DNA of 64,000 bases from Diadophis punctatus similis. Lineage: Eukaryota > Chordata > Lepidosauria > Squamata > Dipsadidae. The stretch lies in the NCBI GenBank assembly GCA_023053685.1, contig JALIGW010000001.1, positions 156,133,547 to 156,197,546 on the forward strand, written 5' to 3'. How positions within the stretch are numbered: position 1 is the first letter of the stretch; each line of letters opens with the position of its first letter. Made by a program: the position numbers and the translations under genes. The notes beneath the pieces are model-generated. The model was not told the origin of the DNA and did not search any database. It worked only from the letters and a program-made list of their open reading frames with translations. Positions 34,561 to 46,708 of the stretch are shown here, piece by piece.

Positions 34561-35506
34561 TCTAATCCCTAGTTTTTAAGGTTTTGTTGTGCATCTGCAA
34601 AAACTGAATTTTCATAAAGTCAGTATTGATATATTACTCTTGAGCACTAATGGTGCCATTGAATGCCAACAACTGACATTCAAAAAATGAATTATTATAT
34701 CTAATAATTTGGGTAGGTATAGTATCCATTGGCTTTTTTTCCTCAAATCTGTCTTGTTTTTTCTTTTATTAAAGCCAAAGTTTAGAAGATCTATTTATAA
34801 ATTTGACGCTGTATCTTAGAATTACTTAGCAGAGACTTAGCAGAATATGAAAACCCAAGTTTTAATATAGATATATTTCAATCTGTGATTTTTTTTTCTA
34901 ATTCAGGTGTTTGAATATTTGTTTCTTAAATGCATATATAGTTTGGATACTAATAAACATGTATCCAGAGAAATTAAGATAGAGAATGGTTGAGAAAGAT
35001 AGGTATGGGAAAAGTAAGAGCAAATTAAAAAGAGCAGATGACTACGGGGTGGGGGGGATAAGCAAATCTACAGAATGCCTTCCAAGATGTACTTTCCCTG
35101 CCATAAACAATTTATTTAATATTTATAAATATTCTTAATACTTCAGGTGCCTGAAAAGGCAAGGGGTGAGTTTCAAATGGGCCTCATTATTCAATTATAT
35201 GAAATGATGGGCAAAGAGCAGAGCATAGATCGTTGCACAGCTACCTCACTTCTGTGTTTTTCAGTGCCTCCTGTTGCTTGGTATATGCTAACAGGTCTGA
35301 ATAATTCAGACAGGTGAATTCACACAGATCTGGAGAATGCATCTGCATCTGCCAGTAGGGAAAACTGGAACAGGTTACAAAGACTTAGTAGAAAGGAACA
35401 TTAAGACAATGCAGTGGGTACCTATAGGCTGTAATTTCCCAATTTCCTTTTGCTTCATTGGTAATTGTTAGTGCACTGCATCTCATTGCTTGCTTTTACA
35501 CTGATA
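34561..35506. other. AT-rich single-copy-looking DNA
   Basis: Nothing recognised. Confidence 0.4.
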
Positions 35507-35514
35507 CATTACAC

Positions 35515-35873
35515 CAGGGGTGGGTTCCTCCCAGTGTGGTCGACTCTGCCGCACCGGTAGGGGGCGTCCGATTGCTCAATTTGCGCGCGACGGCTCCGGT
35601 GCAGTCTTCATCGGTCCGTCATGCGCATTGCCATCTTTTTAAAAGCATTTTTCGGCTTTTTTGCTTCTGCACATGCGCGGAAGCAAAATCTTGCCAAAAT
35701 ATCGCAAGGGGACGCGCGTGCGTGTGTGAGATTTCGGCGAGATTTTGCTTCCACGCATGCACAGAAGCAAAACCGCGCGAGGAGGTGGGCGCGCGTAGCG
35801 AGCGAGCGTGTGCACGAAATATGGAGATGCGCGCGCAGCGCACCGGTATCGGTAAGTGAGCAACCCGCCCCTG
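35515..35873 (+). mobile_element. hAT-type MITE (359 bp) with exact 8-bp TSD
   Basis: Ends CAGGGGTGGGTTCC and GCAACCCGCCCCTG; flanks CATTACAC at 35507-35514 and 35874-35881. Same subfamily as 26314-26720 in opposite orientation. Rich in CGCGCG and in ACATGCGCGGAAGCAAAA-type repeats. Overlapping open frames on both strands are unconvincing as genes. Confidence 0.9.
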
Positions 35874-35881
35874 CATTACAC

Positions 35882-36550
35882 CTGAAGGTACCGATGGATA
35901 CACCCTTGCTAAAGGTTCTTCCGCACTGCAACCCTTCAGCTAATTCAGCCCTCCCCTGCATAAGATGAATGGAAATTAAGCCAGTTTAAGAAAACCCTTT
36001 CCAGATTTCAACCCCTTCTTCTATTTTGACCACAGTGATCAGGTATCCTTGATGGTCAGATATCCTTGAGGATTGCGGTTAACGTTGTACCTACTTGCTG
36101 GATTCTCCTCCTTCTTTTTCCCTGTCGTAAATGCCAGGACAGCAAGTCCAATTGCATATCTTCTGAGCATTGTTTGGAAAAAGAAGAGAAATGGTACAGC
36201 TTATCCTGTTATTGGGCTACAAGGGGAAACTTGGCAGAAGTCTTCTCAATCTTATGGAATTAAGAGGGGTGAAAATACTCCCTCTCCTCTTTTTAAACCA
36301 CAATCTCACAGTTTCTTCAGCCACCAGATCTAGAAAATGGGTCAAATTATTTTCCCAGAAAGAAAGGAAGGGGACTAGAAGAAAAATAAATTCTTCTGCT
36401 GAACCTGTTTAAAAAACATAAATATATATTTTAAAAAAACACAAAATAATGTCTCTTTGACTAGAAGAAGAAACTTTGTAAAACTTCATTCAGTAAAAGC
36501 AGAGAAAACAGGAAATGCTGAGCATTTCATTGTACCACTAATGAACCAAT
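35882..36550. other. Single-copy-looking DNA
   Basis: No gene recognised. Confidence 0.4.
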
Positions 36551-36645
36551 GGAAGGAAGGAAGGAAGGAAGGAAGGAAGGAAGGAAGGAAGGAAGGAAGG
36601 AAGGAAGGAAGGAAGGAAGGAAGGAAGGAAGGAAGGAAGGAAGGA
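36551..36645. repeat. (GGAA)n microsatellite
   Basis: About 24 uninterrupted GGAA units. Confidence 0.95.
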
Positions 36646-37195
36646 TATAAACAAAAAGAATCAGACTTTTATGGCAGGCAACTCAGCAGTCTAGTATAAA
36701 ATGGCCATTGATGGCAGAGAGTGGGGGCCTAGGTGAAAGCATGCCTGTTAGAGCAATGCCAACCAATTGGAAAGAAGACATTTAACTAAGACAGAAAGGT
36801 GCAAAGCTAGCTGATTTACTGCCCTGCTTGTATCAACAGTGGGGTAAAAACTTTGCACGCTATGTCAGATACTCTAAATTATGATTTCACAAGTTTTCTT
36901 TATTTTGTAACTGTCATACTTCTCTGAATCTGGCATGGTGATTTTTTCCTTGAAAACATACCAAAATATGTTCCATCTCTCAATATTTCTCCATTATGCA
37001 TCCAAAGCTTCATGTTTCAGGGTAAAAGACATTCCAAAAACAATTCATTGTAAGGAAAATTATTTCACTTTTTAATACTGTAAATTAAAATGGAAAGGAG
37101 ATGACATGGAGTCTTGAATGGACGCATGGAAAATCATATGAATTGAAATAGACTGATGTGTTCATCCAGATAGCTAGCTAGCCCGACAATACATT
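36646..37195. other. Single-copy-looking DNA
   Basis: Nothing recognised. Confidence 0.4.
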
Positions 37196-37203
37196 AGAAA
37201 GAT

Positions 37204-37427
37204 CAGCAGTCCCCAATCTTTCTGGCTTGGTGGATGGGCAATGGGGTAGAGGAGGGTTCTGTGTGAGTGGCAGTTGTACACGCATGCATGCACATATTCC
37301 ATTTGCAGGAATGGCAGACACGCTCAAATGGTGCTCACACAAATGGAGCTTCATGCACGTGCTTCATGCCCACCACTGGTGCAGCTCAGTTCCAAACAGG
37401 TGGCGGCCCAGGGGTTGGGGACTCCTG
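37204..37427. mobile_element. hAT-type MITE (224 bp) abutting a GATA array
   Basis: Ends CAGCAGTCCCCAATC and GGTTGGGGACTCCTG are imperfect inverted repeats. Flanks AGAAAGAT (37196-37203) and AGATAGAT (37428-37435) match at 7 of 8 bases. The interior has GCATGCATGC and CACGCTCAAATG-type CpG-poor text. The right flank is the first unit of the long GATA/GACA array. Confidence 0.75.
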
Positions 37428-38236
<809 letters not shown>

Positions 38237-38850
38237 AAAAGGGTGATAGGGGGAAAGAAAACTCCTGCATATTTTCTTTTAGAAGTATTCTTTCTAAAAT
38301 CCCACAACGCAGCCTCATATCTTTTTTCGGTGCAAAGGACATACGATCAACAACGCAGTGTGCCTTGGACATAAGCTTGCTATTGAAGTGCTGCACTTCC
38401 TCTGTATAGGAGCCTAGCCTTTGCCAATCACATGCTAATAATGGCAAAACTCTGCTATAATGTCATTACACTTCCAAGCAATGATTGATTGCACTACAGC
38501 ATGTTTCTGAAACCTAATTACTGTCTCTGTTGTCTCTGAACTCATTAATCTTCTGGCCCGTAAATAAGTAAAATTGACAAAATAACTGAATTTCTTTAAT
38601 GATGGGCTCTAGTTATCCTTGTACCTGCTGCTTTTGGTTAACCTTTTTACTGCTAGGAAGTATTCCCCCTACCCTACCCATCCCCACCTCCAGGCTTTGC
38701 AGTCAGAGTTTTATTTCTTCAGGACATTTTAGTAAATTTTATCTCTGTGCATTGGTACCTGGGTTTTTGCTAGTCGGAAAGTAGTGTGAATGCAATGTTG
38801 TACAATTCTCAAAGTATGAGGAAGAATACCCATCAAGGTCAGCAGGTAGA
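38237..38850. other. Single-copy-looking DNA
   Basis: Nothing recognised. Confidence 0.4.
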
Positions 38851-38858
38851 CATTGCTC

Positions 38859-39045
38859 CAGCGGTGGGTTGCTTCCGGTTCGGACCGGTTCTTAGAACTG
38901 TTAGCGGTGGTGGCGGGAGGCTCCGCCCACCCACCTGGGATGCTTCTGCACATGCGCAGAAGCTTCTGTGCATGTGCAAAAGCGTTGTGTGCACACGTGC
39001 GCGCGCATGCGAACCAGTGACAAGCTAATTCAGAACCCACCACTG
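38859..39045. mobile_element. hAT-type MITE (187 bp) with exact 8-bp TSD
   Basis: Ends CAGCGGTGGGTTGC and GAACCCACCACTG, flanks CATTGCTC at 38851-38858 and 39046-39053. Close relative of 848-986 (shared GTTCTTAGAAC, GGTGGTGGCGGGAG and AGCTAATTCAGAACCCAC); it is longer because of an extra ACATGCGCAGAAGC block. Confidence 0.92.
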
Positions 39046-39053
39046 CATTGCTC

Positions 39054-39342
39054 CAATAAATTGCAGAGCAGTTGACAAAAGCTGGCATTTGGGTCTAGAA
39101 ACAACTAACATGTGGTCCTAAAATGAACTAAGAATACTGTATACTCCACTCTATACACTAAGTTAGGCCACCAGTTTTTTGAACCTCTACATTTGGAGGA
39201 CACCACAATAGTATGAGTAAGTCTGCAGAGAAGGGCAGAAATTCTCCATAGAATCAAAGAGAGATTTCCAGTTCTTTTTGGGACATGGTAGGCATTGGGA
39301 TCAGGACCTTCTCCAGGAAAAGTGGAGGCTTTACCAGCATTC
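39054..39342. other. Unassigned DNA
   Basis: Nothing recognised. Confidence 0.35.
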
Positions 39343-39556
39343 AGAGCCGTGGTGGCACAGTGGTTAGAATGTATTACTGCAGGCTAACTCACTGCTCACT
39401 CCAGGAGTTCGATTCTGAATGGGTGAAGGTTGACTTGGCCTTCCATCCTTCCGAAGTTGGTAAAATTGTTGAGGGCAATAGGATAACTCTGTAAACTGCT
39501 TAGAGAGGGCTGTAAAGCACTGTGAAGCAGTATATAAGTTTAAGTGCTATTGCTAT
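39343..39556 (+). mobile_element. tRNA-derived SINE
   Basis: Head AGAGCCGTGGTGGCACAGTG with box A, box B-like GTTCGATTCTG, the CTTCCATCCTTCCGAAG segment and a TATATAAGTTTAAGTGC end with two TATTGC-type units. Slightly shorter than 23210-23453 because part of the middle is lost. Confidence 0.85.
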
Positions 39557-39900
39557 TCACACAGACTATGAGATCATGTCAAAATAAGGCTTTGAAGTTG
39601 CTAGGATATAAGGAAAACAAACTCTGTCTTTTCATGTAAAATCTTGGGCACTTTCTCACAATAAAGTGTTTTTGGGGCTTTGGAAGCACAACCTGTTGGC
39701 AACATGGGAAAACTACATTAAAAGTAGAAAAAAAGCAAATTAAAAGAAAAGTGGAATTTGTTCCAATGCTCAAAGAAGGAATCAAGTCTCCATAGCTCCA
39801 TGTCAAACCATTTGCCTTCACATCAAAAGGTAGGCTTACTGTGTTTCCAAGCAGTCACATACTCAACTGGAATCTTTTATTAGCCTTAAATATATAGGCC
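39557..39900. other. Single-copy-looking DNA
   Basis: Nothing recognised. Confidence 0.35.
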
Positions 39901-40057
<157 letters not shown>

Positions 40058-40070
40058 CCCATAGATGCTT

Positions 40071-40240
40071 TTTCAAAAGGCAACTGGATTTCCTTTGTTT
40101 TTTCTTGAAGGTATTTTGCTTCTCATCAAAGAAGCTTCTTCACTTCTGACTTCAAAAACAAAAGAAGTCCAGTTGCCTTTTTAAAAGGCAGCTTTGGGAC
40201 AACCATGACCTGGATGACTGAGAATCTCCATAGACATCTT
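40071..40240. repeat. Fold-back repeat
   Basis: Left arm TCAAAAGGCAACTGGATTTC (40073 onward) is complementary to the right arm around AAGTCCAGTTGCCTTTTTAA (40164 onward), with a palindromic centre AAGAAGCTTCTT at 40129-40140. The following text TTTGGGACAACCATGACCTG and GGATGACTGAGAATCTCC is one I recognise as recurring in snake DNA, so this is an interspersed repeat rather than a unique hairpin. Family unknown. Confidence 0.55.
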
Positions 40241-40957
40241 TCTCTGTGTGTATTGTCTTCCTGTCATTCTTGAATCCCGGCAACTGCCTGAACAAATCCC
40301 TGAAGTTTTAGTTTTATGGGCAGCAATTTTTTGAAGTGACTTGCTACTGCTTTCTTCTGAGGCTGTGAGAAAAAGACTGGCCCAAGATCACCCAGCTGGC
40401 TTTGAGGTTAAGGTGGAACTAAAACCCACAGTCTCCCAATTTTTAACTTGATGCTTGAACTATCACCCCAAAGTAGGTCTTAAATGTATTAGGTGGATGT
40501 AGTCAAACCCCTCTTTCAGTCTCTGTCCTTCTCCATTTCCATACTGTATGTATTATGATGAATGACCAATTTCATAAAGTTGTTTAAAAATTACAACTGG
40601 AAATCATGTAGGTGAGGCATATGGAACACTGTAATGTACTATACCAATGTTTATCATCATCACAATTACTATTAATCATTATGATTAACTGTAAATATGT
40701 ATTATCCTACTTTTATAGTGCGGTTTCATGAAGAGTTTAATTATCCATTATGATCTGCACTGAATACAAAAATTTATTTATTATTAAAACCCTACTGCCA
40801 AAACAGGAGGTGACAGATGGAAGCACTAGATGTTTTTGTAGTGTGGCATTAGAAAAGTATGCTTGAAGCAAATATTACTCGAGCCTTTAAATAGTCCAGT
40901 GATAGCCCTCTAAGCGCCAGTTTGCATCTCCTTCAGTCTCAAGGCTATTGTTTAAAC
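40241..40957. other. Single-copy-looking DNA
   Basis: Nothing recognised. Confidence 0.4.
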
Positions 40958-41033
40958 CAATGTTTCCCAACCTGGACAACTTCCAGATGTGCAGACTTTA
41001 TGCATCTGGATATTGCCTAGGTTAAGAAACACT
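40958..41033. mobile_element. Short worn MITE, hAT-like
   Basis: CAATGTTTCCCAACCTGG at left and GGTTAAGAAACACT at right are imperfectly inverted, with ACTTCCAGATGTGCAGACTT inside, as in the common vertebrate palindromic repeats whose ends read CAGTGTTTCCCAACC. No duplication found. Related single arms occur at 44609-44662 and 58457-58522. Confidence 0.4.
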
Positions 41034-41183
41034 TCCTTAGACAACGAACTTGAGAGTGGAGGAGATGTAAACTAGCTATAGGTGAAAATTTCCCACACTG
41101 TCCAGAATGTAGTGCATTTGCAAGGAGACAATCTACAAATATGTTTTTCAGGTAAGTGCCTTTAATCTACTGAATGGGTGGCA

Positions 41184-41190
41184 GAAAGGA

Positions 41191-41274
<84 letters not shown>

Positions 41275-41275
41275 A
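41184..41275. repeat. (GAAA)n microsatellite
   Basis: About 22 GAAA units. Confidence 0.95.
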
Positions 41276-41300
41276 TAGTAGGCAACATACCGCAAAATAT

Positions 41301-41507
41301 TATTTGTATTTGTATTTGTTTATTTGTCAAGCATATATGATTATAAGCAAAGTATAAACAGTAAAACATGATTGAATATATATGTAATAGTACAAGCATG
41401 AATAAGAGTAAAAGAGGTATGGATATATGGGTACATTAGGACAGGAACGGTAGGCACGATTGTGCGCTTATGCACTCCCCTTACCGACCTCTTAGGAATG
41501 GGGTGAT
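41301..41507 (-). mobile_element. LINE-C 3' end (copy C2)
   Basis: Minus-strand match to the end of the copy at 46058-46708: CATTCCTAAGAGGTCGGTAA, TGTACCCATATATCCATACC, TTACTGTTTATACTTTGCTT and a (ACAAATAC)-type tail. It shares this 3' UTR subtype with 46058, not with the 34241 and 56625 copies. Confidence 0.85.
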
Positions 41508-42736
41508 TATAGGCTTGTTACCTATCTTGTTACCTGGTGCTTTGACGAGCATCATCCTGGTGCTTCAATATTTTCACTCTGCATGTGGCATCAACATGAA
41601 AAACATATATCAATACTCAAAAATTAAATCTACAGAAATTAATGTACTGCAAGCTCCTCTATGATATAATAAAGACCCTCCCCCTTCCATTCCCTCTGTT
41701 AGAACATGCATCCTGGGGGGAATTTAGGCTGTGGTTGCATGCTCTGTTGGCTGCCACACAACAATTTTGCAGAACTGGAAAGTTGATTTTCATTCAGAAT
41801 GTATTAAGAAAAGTAGCTACTGACTTTTGGTGGAGGGGGGAAGAGACAATGATGGGCTGATGAACCAAACATCTCAAAGAGTGGAAGGAGAATCCTTGGA
41901 CCTCCTATCACCTCTGCTCTGAGCTTCTCTTACCTTTCCCTCCCCACGTCACCAATCTTCTAATCTACAGCATCCACATTTATGCTTAAAAACAAATACT
42001 TTCTGCTTCATTTCCTATTTTGCAAAGCAAGGGTCTGAACTCCAGAAAGGCTAATTGCACATTGTTTTCAAGAATTAGTTTGATAATTCATCATCCTGTA
42101 ATTAAACTAATTAGAACACTATTCTTTTTCAGCCACTCTAATTAGGCCTTCAACTTGGCAGGGAGCCTGTGAGACCCAAATGTTGCAATTTGTAATATGA
42201 TTCAAAGTCTTTGATAACAAATGACTGTATTTGGCTGCCTTTGAGTTAATAAGATTTATATATTAATCTAGGTCTAATACGTTCCCTTCAAATTCAGGCC
42301 GAGCCCTTGTGTGTGTATGCTTGTGAGGGGATTTTTGTGGTTTCCGTGATCCCTCTGTGAAATTCTTTCAAGATGAGCTAAAACTGCTGGAAAATTTTTG
42401 ACATCCAGTTGAGGCTCTCCTTTCCCTCCCCCTCTCTGGCACTTCAGCCGGCTGTAATACATCTTTTAATCTGGCAAGTGGCTCTTCAAATCGCTACTTC
42501 ACATATGAAAAGGAGCCTGGAACTTGGAGCAGCAACTATCTGGGGGGCAGCAGGGGGAGAGAATCTTTTTTTCAGGCTTTTGCTGATTCCTTACTTTGGG
42601 GGGCACTGTTGTCCCAGACTATGTTTTCTTTCTGGGATGAACTATGACAGATGGATTTCAGTTGCATAATGTTTTGATTGGCACTCCTGATCAACTCTTC
42701 ATTGAAAAGAGTTTGGCAGAGAATATAGGAAGAGAA
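41508..42736. other. Single-copy-looking DNA with AT-rich motif clusters
   Basis: No exon or transposon recognised. Between 42050 and 42260 several TAATTA / TAATTAG-type strings (for example AATTAAACTAATTAGAAC) cluster, the kind of site homeodomain proteins bind, in otherwise repeat-free DNA. This is a plausible but unproven conserved non-coding element. Confidence 0.35.
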
Positions 42737-42854
42737 AGAAGAAGAAGAAGAAGAAGAAGAAGAAGAAGAAGAAGAAGAAGAAGAAGAAGAAGAAGAAGAA
42801 GAAGAAGAAGAAGAAGAAGAAGAAGAAGAAGAAGAAGAAGAAGAAGAAGAAGAA
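42737..42854. repeat. (GAA)n microsatellite, about 39 units
   Basis: A pure polypurine GAA run of about 118 bp. Long GAA tracts can form triplex DNA. The poly-Arg, poly-Ser and poly-Phe open frames across it are artefacts. Confidence 0.97.
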
Positions 42855-43549
42855 AAGTGGCAGCTGAGAAGGGCCAACTTTCCTGGTGTTGGGTTTATTC
42901 AATCTCTCCTGCCCTTTGACAGGCTAATTAAGTGATAATTACCTAAATGAATAAACACTGATGGCTGAGATAAACATCCACAAGTTCTTAATCTATTTCC
43001 CCCCTCCTAAATTGCTAAAGGAAATTTGGCTTTAATGAGAGTATGTGTCAGTTTTTACAAAGGATTATAAATCTCTTGTTGGAGTTCAAAGACACCATTT
43101 ATTCTTTCTATCCTCCTTTCTTTCTCTCCCTTCTTTTTTTTTTAAGTAATCAGGGTAACGAATATATACAGATGATGGACAAAAGGTCTGTTTCTTTCAG
43201 TGTTACTACCTTCTACAACATCTGTTTTGTTTCCTTACTTTTCTACATCCTGCAGATGTTGCTGAACATATGAAAAATACTGATGGGAAAACATTTTAGC
43301 CAAGAAACAATTCCAGTGAATTATACAAAGATTATTCTTTTAACTCCCCAGAAGCCTAATAAGCAGAGATTGCTAGCTTTATTGAAATTACATAATGTCG
43401 ATTAAATAAAAAGGGACTTGTTCCCTTCCTCAAAAAAACCAAAACAAAACAAAACCAGTATTAACTATTTCCAAATGAAAGAAAAGCAAGAATTGTCCTT
43501 AGAAAATGATAGGATTAAAATGCACAATGGATATGATGTATTAATACGG
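42855..43549. other. Single-copy-looking DNA
   Basis: GGCTAATTAAGTGATAATTA at 42922-42941 is another AT-rich site cluster. No gene recognised. Confidence 0.35.
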
Positions 43550-43557
43550 TATTAAAC

Positions 43558-43682
43558 CAGTAGTAGGTTCTAAAGCCCTTTACTATCTGTTTGCATGCGC
43601 ACTAAAGCGGGCGTGCAACACTTCTGCGCATGCGCAGAAGCGTTCCGGGCAGGTGGGCGGAACCCACAGCAACCCATCGCTG
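43558..43682. mobile_element. hAT-type MITE (125 bp) with exact 8-bp TSD
   Basis: Ends CAGTAGTAGGTTC and GCAACCCATCGCTG, flanks TATTAAAC at 43550-43557 and 43683-43690. The core contains the perfect palindrome TGCGCATGCGCA (43625-43636). Shortest of this MITE group. Confidence 0.87.
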
Positions 43683-43690
43683 TATTAAAC

Positions 43691-43900
43691 ACTATAAAAA
43701 GTTATTTTGTTAAGAAAATTAAATGAATGCTTAAGTAGGGATGGATTGCACTTCTCATAAGACCTGATCCAGACTGGCATGTAAACCATTTGATTTTCCT
43801 CATCCTTTGCATGAATGGGAATGAATGTATGAATATATTGTTCTGACAAGGCTCTCTTTTAAAGCAAAGTGAGGCAAAACTGATACTCCTTGTGATATTC
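43691..43900. other. Unassigned DNA before assembly gap
   Basis: Nothing recognised. Confidence 0.35.
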
Positions 43901-44000
43901 NNNNNNNNNNNNNNNNNNNNNNNNNNNNNNNNNNNNNNNNNNNNNNNNNNNNNNNNNNNNNNNNNNNNNNNNNNNNNNNNNNNNNNNNNNNNNNNNNNNN
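43901..44000. other. Assembly gap (100 N)
   Basis: Exactly 100 unknown bases, the usual placeholder for a gap of unknown length. The LINE-C copy on its right runs into it, so the missing DNA probably includes the rest of that LINE. Confidence 0.98.
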
Positions 44001-44608
44001 GGTTGCATAATACTTTTTCAATGTTATCTTCTGTAAAATCAATTTGTGTTAGATCGTTGTAATTATTTGTGGTACAACTAGGAAATATTGGGCATGAGCC
44101 ATTGCTGTTTACAAAGACTGAGCCGAAGAATGTGTTAAAGAAGTTGGCTTTAGCGGTTTCATCATTATAGTCTTTACCATTTGGTTCCTTTAAGGGGTGG
44201 GATGGATCTCGAGTCTTTCAGTTGGTTGTTTACAAAGTTATAGAAGGTGTGGATGGATTTTATGCATAGAAGGTTTTCTTCTTGATTAATGTGATAATTG
44301 GTGCATTCAGTCTTTATTTGGAGGCATAGATTTTTGCAGCGGCTTTTAAAGTTAGCAACGTAGCTAGTTTTGTTTTTACGCCAGAGATCTTTTTTTGGAT
44401 TGGAGCTTCCTTATTTTTATGGGTAATTTGTTTTTCTTGGTTTTGGTGGTTATTAGTGGTACGTATAGTTTAATGACTCTTTTGATTTCGAGCAAAAAGA
44501 TATTGTAGTGGTCTTCGATAGTATTACAGCCAGAGAATAGTATTTGCCAATCAAGAGATGAGAGGTCAGCGTCTATGTTATCATAGTTGGCTTTTTTAAA
44601 GTTCTGGA
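44001..44608 (-). mobile_element. LINE-C internal fragment running into the gap (copy C3)
   Basis: The minus strand encodes the linker before the reverse transcriptase and its first block: NYDNIDADLSSLDW and HYNIFLLEIKR at 44376-44600, then (after a frame break) the IPPLK and NFFNTFFGSVF region near 44110-44210. The latter aligns with 56640-56830 of the longest copy (KANLFNTFFSSVFVN there). The copy is cut at its 5' side at about 44608 by a MITE arm and at its 3' side by the N gap. The reading frame is broken at least once. Confidence 0.82.
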
Positions 44609-44662
44609 AGTTGAAGTCCACAACTCTTGCCAAGTTGCCAAGGTTGGAGACCCCTGCTTTAA
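44609..44662. mobile_element. MITE arm (fragment)
   Basis: GAAGTTGAAGTCCACAACTC, GTTGCCAAGGTTGG and AGACCCCTG are one arm of a common palindromic repeat. The other arm is missing. Confidence 0.45.
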
Positions 44663-45771
44663 AGCACAATTCCTGCAAAAATCTCATGCTATATAGCATG
44701 TTGAATCTTAAAAAAAGACCTTTTTAGGGTTATGGAAGGATAGAAGAAGCTTGAGAATCTTTAGCCTTTACAATAATTTTCTGTGTGTGACATGAGTATG
44801 TAGGCTTAATTCAAATACATGTTATGTTTTAAATGTATACTTTGAAATTGATATGACTGATTACACTAACTGTTGATCTTATTAGAACTTCTCCTTCCCA
44901 TTTTTTTGAAAAAGGATTTGATATTGCAGCCTAGAAGGAATTATACTGTAGTATGATATTTTGCAAATTTATTAGTATTAATGAAAACCTCAACTGAAAT
45001 TACATGGACCAGTCTGGCACCATAAGGTCTATTTGGGAATATCAAATCTCATATATACTTGTGTAATCAGGATATAACTACATTTCTTAACAAAAATACC
45101 TGTTAGGCAACCCTAACAGTTCAATGACTTTTCTCTTCCTTTAAAGAATAGCAGAATATTCCTCATTTTTTTTTATCAAGTCAACAAGTTAAAAGGTTTG
45201 AACTTTTGCGCAGACTTATGTTTAAGTACATATAAAACAAATTACAGCATGGCAGCATTCTTTTGCTTCAGTCCAATATAACACTTTCAAAAGATGATTG
45301 TTATCTAGACGTGCAAGGGCTACAATGATTAAGCAGAGCAATCATAGTTAATGTAACCCTGATGAAACCTGCTTTAGTCCCCAACTGTAGAACAATAAGA
45401 GTGAGAGTCAAACAAAATGTTACAATACAGGGAAGCCACTTTATTTCTGGTTTGCTTTAGAAATAAGGGTTGTATATAGATCCATCTTGACCTTGAACTT
45501 TCAGTGGATGCCTAGCACTCAAACCCAAGGCTGAACAAGGCAAAGTAGAATAATCCATTCTAGACAGGATGCTAAGGCTTCCTAAATGTCTTGGCTCTTC
45601 ATACAGTTGCATGGCGGCTGATGTCCTGCTTTGAACACCATTGTTCAAAGATTGCGGTTAACAATAACAAAACTGAATACCAGTTTTATAAATGAGCAAC
45701 TGGCATTGCCAGAAGAGCTCTGTTGCTTCCATTTTTCCCTAAAATGAGGGCAGGGAGGGTAAGAAGGTAGA
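44663..45771. other. Single-copy-looking DNA
   Basis: No exon, RNA gene or transposon recognised. Confidence 0.4.
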
Positions 45772-46010
45772 GACAATGGATGGAAACTGATGAAGGAGAG
45801 ATTCAACCTAGAAATAAGGAGGAACTTTCTGACAGTGAGAACAATCAACCAATGGAACAGCTTGCCCTCGGAAGTTGTGGGAGCTTCATCACTTGAGACT
45901 TTCAAGAAGAGATTGGACTGCCATTTGTCAGAAATGGTGTACGGTCTCCTGCTTGAGCAGGTGATTGGACTAGATGACCTACAAGGTCCCTTCCAACTCT
46001 GTTAATCTGT
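45772..46010 (+). mobile_element. CR1 LINE 3' end (copy B5)
   Basis: Encodes the CR1 C-terminus (ERFNLEIRRNFLTVRTINQW is visible in a 71-codon frame at 45790-46005) and the 3' end GACCTACAAGGTCCCTTCCA. It lacks an expanded ATTCT tail, unlike the copy at 11592. Confidence 0.87.
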
Positions 46011-46057
46011 AATCCAGCTGGAGTCAAGCAATTACATTTGCTAACCGATAACTAACA

Positions 46058-46708
46058 TTTGCTAGACCGATCCTTGATTACAGCTCATCTGTCTGGAACC
46101 CGCACTACATATCAGACATTAACACAATTGAGAATGTCCAGAGATACTTCACAAGAAGAGGATTACATTCCTCTGTTCACAACAGAATAACTTACGAAAC
46201 CAGACTTGAAATTTTGGGACTTGAAAATTTAGAACTACGCCGCCTTCAATCTGACCTAAGTGTAGCTCACAAAATTATCTGCCACAATGTCCTACCTGTT
46301 AACGTCTACTTCAGCTTCAACCGCAATAATACATGAGCTCACAATAGATACAAACTTAATGTAAACCGCTCCAAACTTGATTGCAAAAAATTTGACTTCT
46401 ACAACAGAGTGTTAAATGCCTGGAACACTTTACCTGACTCAGTAGTTTCTTCCCCAAACCCCCCAAAACTTCAACCTAGGATTATCTACCATAGGCCTCA
46501 CCCCATTCCTAAGAGGTCAGTAAGGGGCGTGCATAAGCACACAATTGTGCCTACCGTTCATGTCCTAATGTACCCATATATTCATACCTCTTTTACTCTT
46601 ATTCATGCTTGTACTATTACATATACTGTATATTCAATCATGTTTTACTGTTTATACTTTGCTTAGAATCATATATTATTGACAAATAAACAAATACAAA
46701 TACAAATT
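46058..46708 (+). mobile_element. LINE-C 3' part (copy C4)
   Basis: Translation shows the C-terminal region (RPILDYSSSVWNPHYISD, TIENVQRYFTRRG, RLEILGLENLELRRL, then VLNAWNTLPDSVV), clearly homologous to 57840-58290. A TGA at about 46336 interrupts it. The 3' UTR subtype (TTACTGTTTATACTTTGCTT and CAAATACAAATAC tail) is that of 41301-41507. Confidence 0.87.

Noticed and set aside
42737..42854. GAA array as a pathogenic expansion-type locus
   Set aside because: No gene context is visible; pure GAA runs are common in this genome type.
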